Source: Phytopythium helicoides (taxonomy: Eukaryota; Oomycota; Peronosporomycetes; Pythiales; Pythiaceae). Taken from it: 64,000 nt of DNA. The stretch is taken from the NCBI GenBank assembly GCA_024867545.1, contig JANFNE010000049.1, positions 248,001 through 312,000 on the forward strand. The letters are read 5' to 3'. Below the pieces are notes generated by a model. The model saw nothing but the letters and a program-made list of their open reading frames with translations, was not told the DNA's origin and did no database searches. Positions 13,500 to 26,451 of this stretch are shown in pieces. Both the position numbers and the translations under genes were made by a program. Positions within the stretch are counted from its first letter, which is position 1, and each line of letters starts with the position of its first letter.

Positions 13500-13572
13500 T
13501 ACGCGATGCGGGACTCGAACCCGCAACCCCCAGATTCGAAGTCTGATACGCTATCCATTGCGCCAATCGCGC
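13500..13572 (-). tRNA. tRNA-Arg(TCG), copy 20
   Basis: Same gene; 678-bp unit. Confidence 0.97.
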
Positions 13573-14177
13573 CTCGAAAATATCACATTTTCCACCAATC
13601 AAAACACAACAAGAACAACCACCACCACACAAAAACAATTACAACACAATTACAAACACAACTACAACAACAAACTACACACACGCACCACACCATCTAC
13701 ACCCCCTTTTGCAAATCCGACACCGACACGAACTCCCATTTTGTTTGCTTTTTATTTTTTTGTTTGGTTGTTTTTGTTCTTGTTGTCAGCTTGTCGGAGG
13801 CTTTGCGTCTGCTTTTACTTTGTCCAGTTCGAAAGTCAATTGGCTTGCCACATAACCAATCAATCAATCAATCAATTGATCTAAATAAACAAACAAACAA
13901 ACAAACAAACAAAGCAAAACAACAGCAAGGGAATCCACACACAAACACATGTAATGAAATAGTATCAATACAAACCGAGCCGAACCGAGCCGCCGCGAGC
14001 CACAAAAACAATAACAAAGCTGCTCTTTGCACCTGCACCTGCATGCTACAAGGAGCGTCAAGGCAAGAATAGCGCGAGCAAAAGAAGCTGGTCGCGCGAG
14101 GCAAGCAGCATAGGGAGAGACAAGTTCACTCGATGGCCACTGTGGAGGTGGAGACAGAGCGACCGAGTGAAGAAGAG

Positions 14178-14250
14178 TACGCGATGCGGGACTCGAACCC
14201 GCAACCCCCAGATTCGAAGTCTGATACGCTATCCATTGCGCCAATCGCGC
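14178..14250 (-). tRNA. tRNA-Arg(TCG), copy 21
   Basis: Same gene; 678-bp unit. Confidence 0.97.
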
Positions 14251-14855
14251 CTCGAAAATATCACATTTTCCACCAATCAAAACACAACAAGAACAACCAC
14301 CACCACACAAAAACAATTACAACACAATTACAAACACAACTACAACAACAAACTACACACACGCACCACACCATCTACACCCCCTTTTGCAAATCCGACA
14401 CCGACACGAACTCCCATTTTGTTTGCTTTTTATTTTTTTGTTTGGTTGTTTTTGTTCTTGTTGTCAGCTTGTCGGAGGCTTTGCGTCTGCTTTTACTTTG
14501 TCCAGTTCGAAAGTCAATTGGCTTGCCACATAACCAATCAATCAATCAATCAATTGATCTAAATAAACAAACAAACAAACAAACAAACAAAGCAAAACAA
14601 CAGCAAGGGAATCCACACACAAACACATGTAATGAAATAGTATCAATACAAACCGAGCCGAACCGAGCCGCCGCGAGCCACAAAAACAATAACAAAGCTG
14701 CTCTTTGCACCTGCACCTGCATGCTACAAGGAGCGTCAAGGCAAGAATAGCGCGAGCAAAAGAAGCTGGTCGCGCGAGGCAAGCAGCATAGGGAGAGACA
14801 AGTTCACTCGATGGCCACTGTGGAGGTGGAGACAGAGCGACCGAGTGAAGAAGAG

Positions 14856-14928
14856 TACGCGATGCGGGACTCGAACCCGCAACCCCCAGATTCGAAGTCT
14901 GATACGCTATCCATTGCGCCAATCGCGC
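14856..14928 (-). tRNA. tRNA-Arg(TCG), copy 22
   Basis: Same gene; six-T run and CTAAACAAAC variant, 677 bp to copy 23, the shortest unit. Confidence 0.97.
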
Positions 14929-15532
14929 CTCGAAAATATCACATTTTCCACCAATCAAAACACAACAAGAACAACCACCACCACACAAAAACAATTACAA
15001 CACAATTACAAACACAACTACAACAACAAACTACACACACGCACCACACCATCTACACCCCCTTTTGCAAATCCGACACCGACACGAACTCCCATTTTGT
15101 TTGCTTTTTATTTTTTGTTTGGTTGTTTTTGTTCTTGTTGTCAGCTTGTCGGAGGCTTTGCGTCTGCTTTTACTTTGTCCAGTTCGAAAGTCAATTGGCT
15201 TGCCACATAACCAATCAATCAATCAATCAATTGATCTAAACAAACAAACAAACAAACAAACAAACAAAGCAAAACAACAGCAAGGGAATCCACACACAAA
15301 CACATGTAATGAAATAGTATCAATACAAACCGAGCCGAACCGAGCCGCCGCGAGCCACAAAAACAATAACAAAGCTGCTCTTTGCACCTGCACCTGCATG
15401 CTACAAGGAGCGTCAAGGCAAGAATAGCGCGAGCAAAAGAAGCTGGTCGCGCGAGGCAAGCAGCATAGGGAGAGACAAGTTCACTCGATGGCCACTGTGG
15501 AGGTGGAGACAGAGCGACCGAGTGAAGAAGAG

Positions 15533-15605
15533 TACGCGATGCGGGACTCGAACCCGCAACCCCCAGATTCGAAGTCTGATACGCTATCCATTGCGCCAAT
15601 CGCGC
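15533..15605 (-). tRNA. tRNA-Arg(TCG), copy 23
   Basis: Same gene; CTAAACAAAC variant. Confidence 0.97.
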
Positions 15606-16210
15606 CTCGAAAATATCACATTTTCCACCAATCAAAACACAACAAGAACAACCACCACCACACAAAAACAATTACAACACAATTACAAACACAACTACAA
15701 CAACAAACTACACACACGCACCACACCATCTACACCCCCTTTTGCAAATCCGACACCGACACGAACTCCCATTTTGTTTGCTTTTTATTTTTTTGTTTGG
15801 TTGTTTTTGTTCTTGTTGTCAGCTTGTCGGAGGCTTTGCGTCTGCTTTTACTTTGTCCAGTTCGAAAGTCAATTGGCTTGCCACATAACCAATCAATCAA
15901 TCAATCAATTGATCTAAACAAACAAACAAACAAACAAACAAACAAAGCAAAACAACAGCAAGGGAATCCACACACAAACACATGTAATGAAATAGTATCA
16001 ATACAAACCGAGCCGAACCGAGCCGCCGCGAGCCACAAAAACAATAACAAAGCTGCTCTTTGCACCTGCACCTGCATGCTACAAGGAGCGTCAAGGCAAG
16101 AATAGCGCGAGCAAAAGAAGCTGGTCGCGCGAGGCAAGCAGCATAGGGAGAGACAAGTTCACTCGATGGCCACTGTGGAGGTGGAGACAGAGCGACCGAG
16201 TGAAGAAGAG

Positions 16211-16283
16211 TACGCGATGCGGGACTCGAACCCGCAACCCCCAGATTCGAAGTCTGATACGCTATCCATTGCGCCAATCGCGC
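16211..16283 (-). tRNA. tRNA-Arg(TCG), copy 24
   Basis: Same gene; CTAAACAAAC variant. Confidence 0.97.
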
Positions 16284-16888
16284 CTCGAAAATATCACATT
16301 TTCCACCAATCAAAACACAACAAGAACAACCACCACCACACAAAAACAATTACAACACAATTACAAACACAACTACAACAACAAACTACACACACGCACC
16401 ACACCATCTACACCCCCTTTTGCAAATCCGACACCGACACGAACTCCCATTTTGTTTGCTTTTTATTTTTTTGTTTGGTTGTTTTTGTTCTTGTTGTCAG
16501 CTTGTCGGAGGCTTTGCGTCTGCTTTTACTTTGTCCAGTTCGAAAGTCAATTGGCTTGCCACATAACCAATCAATCAATCAATCAATTGATCTAAACAAA
16601 CAAACAAACAAACAAACAAACAAAGCAAAACAACAGCAAGGGAATCCACACACAAACACATGTAATGAAATAGTATCAATACAAACCGAGCCGAACCGAG
16701 CCGCCGCGAGCCACAAAAACAATAACAAAGCTGCTCTTTGCACCTGCACCTGCATGCTACAAGGAGCGTCAAGGCAAGAATAGCGCGAGCAAAAGAAGCT
16801 GGTCGCGCGAGGCAAGCAGCATAGGGAGAGACAAGTTCACTCGATGGCCACTGTGGAGGTGGAGACAGAGCGACCGAGTGAAGAAGAG

Positions 16889-16961
16889 TACGCGATGCGG
16901 GACTCGAACCCGCAACCCCCAGATTCGAAGTCTGATACGCTATCCATTGCGCCAATCGCGC
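16889..16961 (-). tRNA. tRNA-Arg(TCG), copy 25
   Basis: Same gene; consensus spacer. Confidence 0.97.
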
Positions 16962-17566
16962 CTCGAAAATATCACATTTTCCACCAATCAAAACACAACA
17001 AGAACAACCACCACCACACAAAAACAATTACAACACAATTACAAACACAACTACAACAACAAACTACACACACGCACCACACCATCTACACCCCCTTTTG
17101 CAAATCCGACACCGACACGAACTCCCATTTTGTTTGCTTTTTATTTTTTTGTTTGGTTGTTTTTGTTCTTGTTGTCAGCTTGTCGGAGGCTTTGCGTCTG
17201 CTTTTACTTTGTCCAGTTCGAAAGTCAATTGGCTTGCCACATAACCAATCAATCAATCAATCAATTGATCTAAATAAACAAACAAACAAACAAACAAACA
17301 AAGCAAAACAACAGCAAGGGAATCCACACACAAACACATGTAATGAAATAGTATCAATACAAACCGAGCCGAACCGAGCCGCCGCGAGCCACAAAAACAA
17401 TAACAAAGCTGCTCTTTGCACCTGCACCTGCATGCTACAAGGAGCGTCAAGGCAAGAATAGCGCGAGCAAAAGAAGCTGGTCGCGCGAGGCAAGCAGCAT
17501 AGGGAGAGACAAGTTCACTCGATGGCCACTGTGGAGGTGGAGACAGAGCGACCGAGTGAAGAAGAG

Positions 17567-17639
17567 TACGCGATGCGGGACTCGAACCCGCAACCCCCAG
17601 ATTCGAAGTCTGATACGCTATCCATTGCGCCAATCGCGC
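17567..17639 (-). tRNA. tRNA-Arg(TCG), copy 26
   Basis: Same gene; eight-T run, 679 bp to copy 27. Confidence 0.97.
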
Positions 17640-18245
17640 CTCGAAAATATCACATTTTCCACCAATCAAAACACAACAAGAACAACCACCACCACACAAA
17701 AACAATTACAACACAATTACAAACACAACTACAACAACAAACTACACACACGCACCACACCATCTACACCCCCTTTTGCAAATCCGACACCGACACGAAC
17801 TCCCATTTTGTTTGCTTTTTATTTTTTTTGTTTGGTTGTTTTTGTTCTTGTTGTCAGCTTGTCGGAGGCTTTGCGTCTGCTTTTACTTTGTCCAGTTCGA
17901 AAGTCAATTGGCTTGCCACATAACCAATCAATCAATCAATCAATTGATCTAAATAAACAAACAAACAAACAAACAAACAAAGCAAAACAACAGCAAGGGA
18001 ATCCACACACAAACACATGTAATGAAATAGTATCAATACAAACCGAGCCGAACCGAGCCGCCGCGAGCCACAAAAACAATAACAAAGCTGCTCTTTGCAC
18101 CTGCACCTGCATGCTACAAGGAGCGTCAAGGCAAGAATAGCGCGAGCAAAAGAAGCTGGTCGCGCGAGGCAAGCAGCATAGGGAGAGACAAGTTCACTCG
18201 ATGGCCACTGTGGAGGTGGAGACAGAGCGACCGAGTGAAGAAGAG

Positions 18246-18318
18246 TACGCGATGCGGGACTCGAACCCGCAACCCCCAGATTCGAAGTCTGATACGCTAT
18301 CCATTGCGCCAATCGCGC
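18246..18318 (-). tRNA. tRNA-Arg(TCG), copy 27
   Basis: Same gene; spacer shows TTTGTTTTTTAT instead of TTTGCTTTTTAT, plus a private CAGCTCG change. Confidence 0.97.
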
Positions 18319-18923
18319 CTCGAAAATATCACATTTTCCACCAATCAAAACACAACAAGAACAACCACCACCACACAAAAACAATTACAACACAATTACA
18401 AACACAACTACAACAACAAACTACACACACGCACCACACCATCTACACCCCCTTTTGCAAATCCGACACCGACACGAACTCCCATTTTGTTTGTTTTTTA
18501 TTTTTTTGTTTGGTTGTTTTTGTTCTTGTTGTCAGCTTGTCGGAGGCTTTGCGTCTGCTTTTACTTTGTCCAGCTCGAAAGTCAATTGGCTTGCCACATA
18601 ACCAATCAATCAATCAATCAATTGATCTAAATAAACAAACAAACAAACAAACAAACAAAGCAAAACAACAGCAAGGGAATCCACACACAAACACATGTAA
18701 TGAAATAGTATCAATACAAACCGAGCCGAACCGAGCCGCCGCGAGCCACAAAAACAATAACAAAGCTGCTCTTTGCACCTGCACCTGCATGCTACAAGGA
18801 GCGTCAAGGCAAGAATAGCGCGAGCAAAAGAAGCTGGTCGCGCGAGGCAAGCAGCATAGGGAGAGACAAGTTCACTCGATGGCCACTGTGGAGGTGGAGA
18901 CAGAGCGACCGAGTGAAGAAGAG

Positions 18924-18996
18924 TACGCGATGCGGGACTCGAACCCGCAACCCCCAGATTCGAAGTCTGATACGCTATCCATTGCGCCAATCGCGC
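18924..18996 (-). tRNA. tRNA-Arg(TCG), copy 28
   Basis: Same gene; reverts to the common TTTGCTTTTTAT spacer. Confidence 0.97.
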
Positions 18997-19601
18997 CTCG
19001 AAAATATCACATTTTCCACCAATCAAAACACAACAAGAACAACCACCACCACACAAAAACAATTACAACACAATTACAAACACAACTACAACAACAAACT
19101 ACACACACGCACCACACCATCTACACCCCCTTTTGCAAATCCGACACCGACACGAACTCCCATTTTGTTTGCTTTTTATTTTTTTGTTTGGTTGTTTTTG
19201 TTCTTGTTGTCAGCTTGTCGGAGGCTTTGCGTCTGCTTTTACTTTGTCCAGTTCGAAAGTCAATTGGCTTGCCACATAACCAATCAATCAATCAATCAAT
19301 TGATCTAAATAAACAAACAAACAAACAAACAAACAAAGCAAAACAACAGCAAGGGAATCCACACACAAACACATGTAATGAAATAGTATCAATACAAACC
19401 GAGCCGAACCGAGCCGCCGCGAGCCACAAAAACAATAACAAAGCTGCTCTTTGCACCTGCACCTGCATGCTACAAGGAGCGTCAAGGCAAGAATAGCGCG
19501 AGCAAAAGAAGCTGGTCGCGCGAGGCAAGCAGCATAGGGAGAGACAAGTTCACTCGATGGCCACTGTGGAGGTGGAGACAGAGCGACCGAGTGAAGAAGA
19601 G

Positions 19602-19674
19602 TACGCGATGCGGGACTCGAACCCGCAACCCCCAGATTCGAAGTCTGATACGCTATCCATTGCGCCAATCGCGC
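19602..19674 (-). tRNA. tRNA-Arg(TCG), copy 29
   Basis: Same gene; first of ten consecutive units with TTTGTTTTTTAT; also CTAAACAAAC. Confidence 0.97.
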
Positions 19675-20279
19675 CTCGAAAATATCACATTTTCCACCAA
19701 TCAAAACACAACAAGAACAACCACCACCACACAAAAACAATTACAACACAATTACAAACACAACTACAACAACAAACTACACACACGCACCACACCATCT
19801 ACACCCCCTTTTGCAAATCCGACACCGACACGAACTCCCATTTTGTTTGTTTTTTATTTTTTTGTTTGGTTGTTTTTGTTCTTGTTGTCAGCTTGTCGGA
19901 GGCTTTGCGTCTGCTTTTACTTTGTCCAGTTCGAAAGTCAATTGGCTTGCCACATAACCAATCAATCAATCAATCAATTGATCTAAACAAACAAACAAAC
20001 AAACAAACAAACAAAGCAAAACAACAGCAAGGGAATCCACACACAAACACATGTAATGAAATAGTATCAATACAAACCGAGCCGAACCGAGCCGCCGCGA
20101 GCCACAAAAACAATAACAAAGCTGCTCTTTGCACCTGCACCTGCATGCTACAAGGAGCGTCAAGGCAAGAATAGCGCGAGCAAAAGAAGCTGGTCGCGCG
20201 AGGCAAGCAGCATAGGGAGAGACAAGTTCACTCGATGGCCACTGTGGAGGTGGAGACAGAGCGACCGAGTGAAGAAGAG

Positions 20280-20352
20280 TACGCGATGCGGGACTCGAAC
20301 CCGCAACCCCCAGATTCGAAGTCTGATACGCTATCCATTGCGCCAATCGCGC
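20280..20352 (-). tRNA. tRNA-Arg(TCG), copy 30
   Basis: Same gene; TTTGTTTTTTAT spacer. Confidence 0.97.
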
Positions 20353-20957
20353 CTCGAAAATATCACATTTTCCACCAATCAAAACACAACAAGAACAACC
20401 ACCACCACACAAAAACAATTACAACACAATTACAAACACAACTACAACAACAAACTACACACACGCACCACACCATCTACACCCCCTTTTGCAAATCCGA
20501 CACCGACACGAACTCCCATTTTGTTTGTTTTTTATTTTTTTGTTTGGTTGTTTTTGTTCTTGTTGTCAGCTTGTCGGAGGCTTTGCGTCTGCTTTTACTT
20601 TGTCCAGTTCGAAAGTCAATTGGCTTGCCACATAACCAATCAATCAATCAATCAATTGATCTAAATAAACAAACAAACAAACAAACAAACAAAGCAAAAC
20701 AACAGCAAGGGAATCCACACACAAACACATGTAATGAAATAGTATCAATACAAACCGAGCCGAACCGAGCCGCCGCGAGCCACAAAAACAATAACAAAGC
20801 TGCTCTTTGCACCTGCACCTGCATGCTACAAGGAGCGTCAAGGCAAGAATAGCGCGAGCAAAAGAAGCTGGTCGCGCGAGGCAAGCAGCATAGGGAGAGA
20901 CAAGTTCACTCGATGGCCACTGTGGAGGTGGAGACAGAGCGACCGAGTGAAGAAGAG

Positions 20958-21030
20958 TACGCGATGCGGGACTCGAACCCGCAACCCCCAGATTCGAAGT
21001 CTGATACGCTATCCATTGCGCCAATCGCGC
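20958..21030 (-). tRNA. tRNA-Arg(TCG), copy 31
   Basis: Same gene; TTTGTTTTTTAT spacer. Confidence 0.97.
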
Positions 21031-21635
21031 CTCGAAAATATCACATTTTCCACCAATCAAAACACAACAAGAACAACCACCACCACACAAAAACAATTAC
21101 AACACAATTACAAACACAACTACAACAACAAACTACACACACGCACCACACCATCTACACCCCCTTTTGCAAATCCGACACCGACACGAACTCCCATTTT
21201 GTTTGTTTTTTATTTTTTTGTTTGGTTGTTTTTGTTCTTGTTGTCAGCTTGTCGGAGGCTTTGCGTCTGCTTTTACTTTGTCCAGTTCGAAAGTCAATTG
21301 GCTTGCCACATAACCAATCAATCAATCAATCAATTGATCTAAATAAACAAACAAACAAACAAACAAACAAAGCAAAACAACAGCAAGGGAATCCACACAC
21401 AAACACATGTAATGAAATAGTATCAATACAAACCGAGCCGAACCGAGCCGCCGCGAGCCACAAAAACAATAACAAAGCTGCTCTTTGCACCTGCACCTGC
21501 ATGCTACAAGGAGCGTCAAGGCAAGAATAGCGCGAGCAAAAGAAGCTGGTCGCGCGAGGCAAGCAGCATAGGGAGAGACAAGTTCACTCGATGGCCACTG
21601 TGGAGGTGGAGACAGAGCGACCGAGTGAAGAAGAG

Positions 21636-21708
21636 TACGCGATGCGGGACTCGAACCCGCAACCCCCAGATTCGAAGTCTGATACGCTATCCATTGCGCC
21701 AATCGCGC
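21636..21708 (-). tRNA. tRNA-Arg(TCG), copy 32
   Basis: Same gene; TTTGTTTTTTAT spacer. Confidence 0.97.
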
Positions 21709-22313
21709 CTCGAAAATATCACATTTTCCACCAATCAAAACACAACAAGAACAACCACCACCACACAAAAACAATTACAACACAATTACAAACACAACTA
21801 CAACAACAAACTACACACACGCACCACACCATCTACACCCCCTTTTGCAAATCCGACACCGACACGAACTCCCATTTTGTTTGTTTTTTATTTTTTTGTT
21901 TGGTTGTTTTTGTTCTTGTTGTCAGCTTGTCGGAGGCTTTGCGTCTGCTTTTACTTTGTCCAGTTCGAAAGTCAATTGGCTTGCCACATAACCAATCAAT
22001 CAATCAATCAATTGATCTAAATAAACAAACAAACAAACAAACAAACAAAGCAAAACAACAGCAAGGGAATCCACACACAAACACATGTAATGAAATAGTA
22101 TCAATACAAACCGAGCCGAACCGAGCCGCCGCGAGCCACAAAAACAATAACAAAGCTGCTCTTTGCACCTGCACCTGCATGCTACAAGGAGCGTCAAGGC
22201 AAGAATAGCGCGAGCAAAAGAAGCTGGTCGCGCGAGGCAAGCAGCATAGGGAGAGACAAGTTCACTCGATGGCCACTGTGGAGGTGGAGACAGAGCGACC
22301 GAGTGAAGAAGAG

Positions 22314-22386
22314 TACGCGATGCGGGACTCGAACCCGCAACCCCCAGATTCGAAGTCTGATACGCTATCCATTGCGCCAATCGCGC
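22314..22386 (-). tRNA. tRNA-Arg(TCG), copy 33
   Basis: Same gene; TTTGTTTTTTAT spacer. Confidence 0.97.
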
Positions 22387-22991
22387 CTCGAAAATATCAC
22401 ATTTTCCACCAATCAAAACACAACAAGAACAACCACCACCACACAAAAACAATTACAACACAATTACAAACACAACTACAACAACAAACTACACACACGC
22501 ACCACACCATCTACACCCCCTTTTGCAAATCCGACACCGACACGAACTCCCATTTTGTTTGTTTTTTATTTTTTTGTTTGGTTGTTTTTGTTCTTGTTGT
22601 CAGCTTGTCGGAGGCTTTGCGTCTGCTTTTACTTTGTCCAGTTCGAAAGTCAATTGGCTTGCCACATAACCAATCAATCAATCAATCAATTGATCTAAAT
22701 AAACAAACAAACAAACAAACAAACAAAGCAAAACAACAGCAAGGGAATCCACACACAAACACATGTAATGAAATAGTATCAATACAAACCGAGCCGAACC
22801 GAGCCGCCGCGAGCCACAAAAACAATAACAAAGCTGCTCTTTGCACCTGCACCTGCATGCTACAAGGAGCGTCAAGGCAAGAATAGCGCGAGCAAAAGAA
22901 GCTGGTCGCGCGAGGCAAGCAGCATAGGGAGAGACAAGTTCACTCGATGGCCACTGTGGAGGTGGAGACAGAGCGACCGAGTGAAGAAGAG

Positions 22992-23064
22992 TACGCGATG
23001 CGGGACTCGAACCCGCAACCCCCAGATTCGAAGTCTGATACGCTATCCATTGCGCCAATCGCGC
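22992..23064 (-). tRNA. tRNA-Arg(TCG), copy 34
   Basis: Same gene; TTTGTTTTTTAT spacer. Confidence 0.97.
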
Positions 23065-23669
23065 CTCGAAAATATCACATTTTCCACCAATCAAAACACA
23101 ACAAGAACAACCACCACCACACAAAAACAATTACAACACAATTACAAACACAACTACAACAACAAACTACACACACGCACCACACCATCTACACCCCCTT
23201 TTGCAAATCCGACACCGACACGAACTCCCATTTTGTTTGTTTTTTATTTTTTTGTTTGGTTGTTTTTGTTCTTGTTGTCAGCTTGTCGGAGGCTTTGCGT
23301 CTGCTTTTACTTTGTCCAGTTCGAAAGTCAATTGGCTTGCCACATAACCAATCAATCAATCAATCAATTGATCTAAATAAACAAACAAACAAACAAACAA
23401 ACAAAGCAAAACAACAGCAAGGGAATCCACACACAAACACATGTAATGAAATAGTATCAATACAAACCGAGCCGAACCGAGCCGCCGCGAGCCACAAAAA
23501 CAATAACAAAGCTGCTCTTTGCACCTGCACCTGCATGCTACAAGGAGCGTCAAGGCAAGAATAGCGCGAGCAAAAGAAGCTGGTCGCGCGAGGCAAGCAG
23601 CATAGGGAGAGACAAGTTCACTCGATGGCCACTGTGGAGGTGGAGACAGAGCGACCGAGTGAAGAAGAG

Positions 23670-23742
23670 TACGCGATGCGGGACTCGAACCCGCAACCCC
23701 CAGATTCGAAGTCTGATACGCTATCCATTGCGCCAATCGCGC
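23670..23742 (-). tRNA. tRNA-Arg(TCG), copy 35
   Basis: Same gene; TTTGTTTTTTAT and CTAAACAAAC. Confidence 0.97.
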
Positions 23743-24347
23743 CTCGAAAATATCACATTTTCCACCAATCAAAACACAACAAGAACAACCACCACCACAC
23801 AAAAACAATTACAACACAATTACAAACACAACTACAACAACAAACTACACACACGCACCACACCATCTACACCCCCTTTTGCAAATCCGACACCGACACG
23901 AACTCCCATTTTGTTTGTTTTTTATTTTTTTGTTTGGTTGTTTTTGTTCTTGTTGTCAGCTTGTCGGAGGCTTTGCGTCTGCTTTTACTTTGTCCAGTTC
24001 GAAAGTCAATTGGCTTGCCACATAACCAATCAATCAATCAATCAATTGATCTAAACAAACAAACAAACAAACAAACAAACAAAGCAAAACAACAGCAAGG
24101 GAATCCACACACAAACACATGTAATGAAATAGTATCAATACAAACCGAGCCGAACCGAGCCGCCGCGAGCCACAAAAACAATAACAAAGCTGCTCTTTGC
24201 ACCTGCACCTGCATGCTACAAGGAGCGTCAAGGCAAGAATAGCGCGAGCAAAAGAAGCTGGTCGCGCGAGGCAAGCAGCATAGGGAGAGACAAGTTCACT
24301 CGATGGCCACTGTGGAGGTGGAGACAGAGCGACCGAGTGAAGAAGAG

Positions 24348-24420
24348 TACGCGATGCGGGACTCGAACCCGCAACCCCCAGATTCGAAGTCTGATACGCT
24401 ATCCATTGCGCCAATCGCGC
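24348..24420 (-). tRNA. tRNA-Arg(TCG), copy 36
   Basis: Same gene; TTTGTTTTTTAT spacer. Confidence 0.97.
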
Positions 24421-25025
24421 CTCGAAAATATCACATTTTCCACCAATCAAAACACAACAAGAACAACCACCACCACACAAAAACAATTACAACACAATTA
24501 CAAACACAACTACAACAACAAACTACACACACGCACCACACCATCTACACCCCCTTTTGCAAATCCGACACCGACACGAACTCCCATTTTGTTTGTTTTT
24601 TATTTTTTTGTTTGGTTGTTTTTGTTCTTGTTGTCAGCTTGTCGGAGGCTTTGCGTCTGCTTTTACTTTGTCCAGTTCGAAAGTCAATTGGCTTGCCACA
24701 TAACCAATCAATCAATCAATCAATTGATCTAAATAAACAAACAAACAAACAAACAAACAAAGCAAAACAACAGCAAGGGAATCCACACACAAACACATGT
24801 AATGAAATAGTATCAATACAAACCGAGCCGAACCGAGCCGCCGCGAGCCACAAAAACAATAACAAAGCTGCTCTTTGCACCTGCACCTGCATGCTACAAG
24901 GAGCGTCAAGGCAAGAATAGCGCGAGCAAAAGAAGCTGGTCGCGCGAGGCAAGCAGCATAGGGAGAGACAAGTTCACTCGATGGCCACTGTGGAGGTGGA
25001 GACAGAGCGACCGAGTGAAGAAGAG

Positions 25026-25098
25026 TACGCGATGCGGGACTCGAACCCGCAACCCCCAGATTCGAAGTCTGATACGCTATCCATTGCGCCAATCGCGC
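25026..25098 (-). tRNA. tRNA-Arg(TCG), copy 37
   Basis: Same gene; TTTGTTTTTTAT spacer. Confidence 0.97.
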
Positions 25099-25703
25099 CT
25101 CGAAAATATCACATTTTCCACCAATCAAAACACAACAAGAACAACCACCACCACACAAAAACAATTACAACACAATTACAAACACAACTACAACAACAAA
25201 CTACACACACGCACCACACCATCTACACCCCCTTTTGCAAATCCGACACCGACACGAACTCCCATTTTGTTTGTTTTTTATTTTTTTGTTTGGTTGTTTT
25301 TGTTCTTGTTGTCAGCTTGTCGGAGGCTTTGCGTCTGCTTTTACTTTGTCCAGTTCGAAAGTCAATTGGCTTGCCACATAACCAATCAATCAATCAATCA
25401 ATTGATCTAAATAAACAAACAAACAAACAAACAAACAAAGCAAAACAACAGCAAGGGAATCCACACACAAACACATGTAATGAAATAGTATCAATACAAA
25501 CCGAGCCGAACCGAGCCGCCGCGAGCCACAAAAACAATAACAAAGCTGCTCTTTGCACCTGCACCTGCATGCTACAAGGAGCGTCAAGGCAAGAATAGCG
25601 CGAGCAAAAGAAGCTGGTCGCGCGAGGCAAGCAGCATAGGGAGAGACAAGTTCACTCGATGGCCACTGTGGAGGTGGAGACAGAGCGACCGAGTGAAGAA
25701 GAG

Positions 25704-25776
25704 TACGCGATGCGGGACTCGAACCCGCAACCCCCAGATTCGAAGTCTGATACGCTATCCATTGCGCCAATCGCGC
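25704..25776 (-). tRNA. tRNA-Arg(TCG), copy 38 (last)
   Basis: Same gene; last complete tRNA before the array runs out in the CAAA microsatellite. Confidence 0.97.
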
Positions 25777-26082
25777 CTCGAAAATATCACATTTTCCACC
25801 AATCAAAACACAACAAGAACAACCACCACCACACAAAAACAATTACAACACAATTACAAACACAACTACAACAACAAACTACACACACGCACCACACCAT
25901 CTACACCCCCTTTTGCAAATCCGACACCGACACGAACTCCCATTTTGTTTGTTTTTTATTTTTTTGTTTGGTTGTTTTTGTTCTTGTTGTCAGCTTGTCG
26001 GAGGCTTTGCGTCTGCTTTTACTTTGTCCAGTTCGAAAGTCAATTGGCTTGCCACATAACCAATCAATCAATCAATTCATCT

Positions 26083-26229
26083 AAATAAACAAACAAGCAA
26101 GCAAACAAACAAACAAACAAACAAACAAACAAACAAACAAACAAACAAACAAACAAACAAACAAACAAACAAACAAACAAACAAACAAACAAACAAACAA
26201 AGGAACGAACAATCGAACAAACAAACAAA
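26083..26229. repeat. Expanded CAAA microsatellite at the array edge
   Basis: The short CAAA run of each unit (about six repeats) grows here to more than 30 near-perfect repeats, with a few CAAG variants at the left and GAAC variants at the right. Unique sequence starts at about 26230. This marks the right boundary of the tRNA array. Confidence 0.95.
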
Positions 26230-26451
26230 GTTCTAGCCAGCTCAGGTATCCGTAAGATCAGGCGTTATCACATGATTCATTGGATTGACTTGGTTCAAGA
26301 GAGTCCTACGGAAAGTCGCTGAAGATGAGCTATCTCCGCTAGAAGACAGACTGTGGAATGTGTAAGATATATTAAGCACTTATGATCGCAATTGCAAGAG
26401 GTATCTTGCGAACAGGGAGCCGAGGAGCCTTGTGAAAGCCTCCCAGCTCGA

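Larger units (their letters stand above)
1..26082 (-). repeat. Tandem array of ~678-bp units, each with one tRNA-Arg(TCG)
   Basis: Unit length runs from 677 to 683 bp. Each unit holds a 73-nt tRNA gene on the minus strand and about 605 bp of spacer rich in C and A on the plus strand, including short TCAA and CAAA runs and a T run of 6-9. The window opens inside a unit, so the array extends to the left by an unknown amount. Units are nearly identical; length differences come from the T run and from one extra CAAA (units 8, 11, 12). Unit 17 has a clearly diverged spacer around an unchanged tRNA. Open reading frames on both strands recur in every unit, but they follow the repeat and show no protein-like features, so I do not call them genes. 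Confidence 0.97.

Noticed and set aside
1..26082. Recurrent open frames of 78-205 codons on both strands of each array unit
   Set aside because: They run through the tRNA, the CA-rich spacer and simple repeats, shift frame with the T run, and show no protein features.
1..26082. tRNA-derived SINE family
   Set aside because: The copies are strictly tandem, keep an intact tRNA fold and lack a poly-A or T-tail and target-site duplications.
1..26229. CRISPR or bacterial repeat array
   Set aside because: Units are 678 bp with identical spacers and carry a eukaryotic-type tRNA; nothing fits the short repeat plus unique spacer design.
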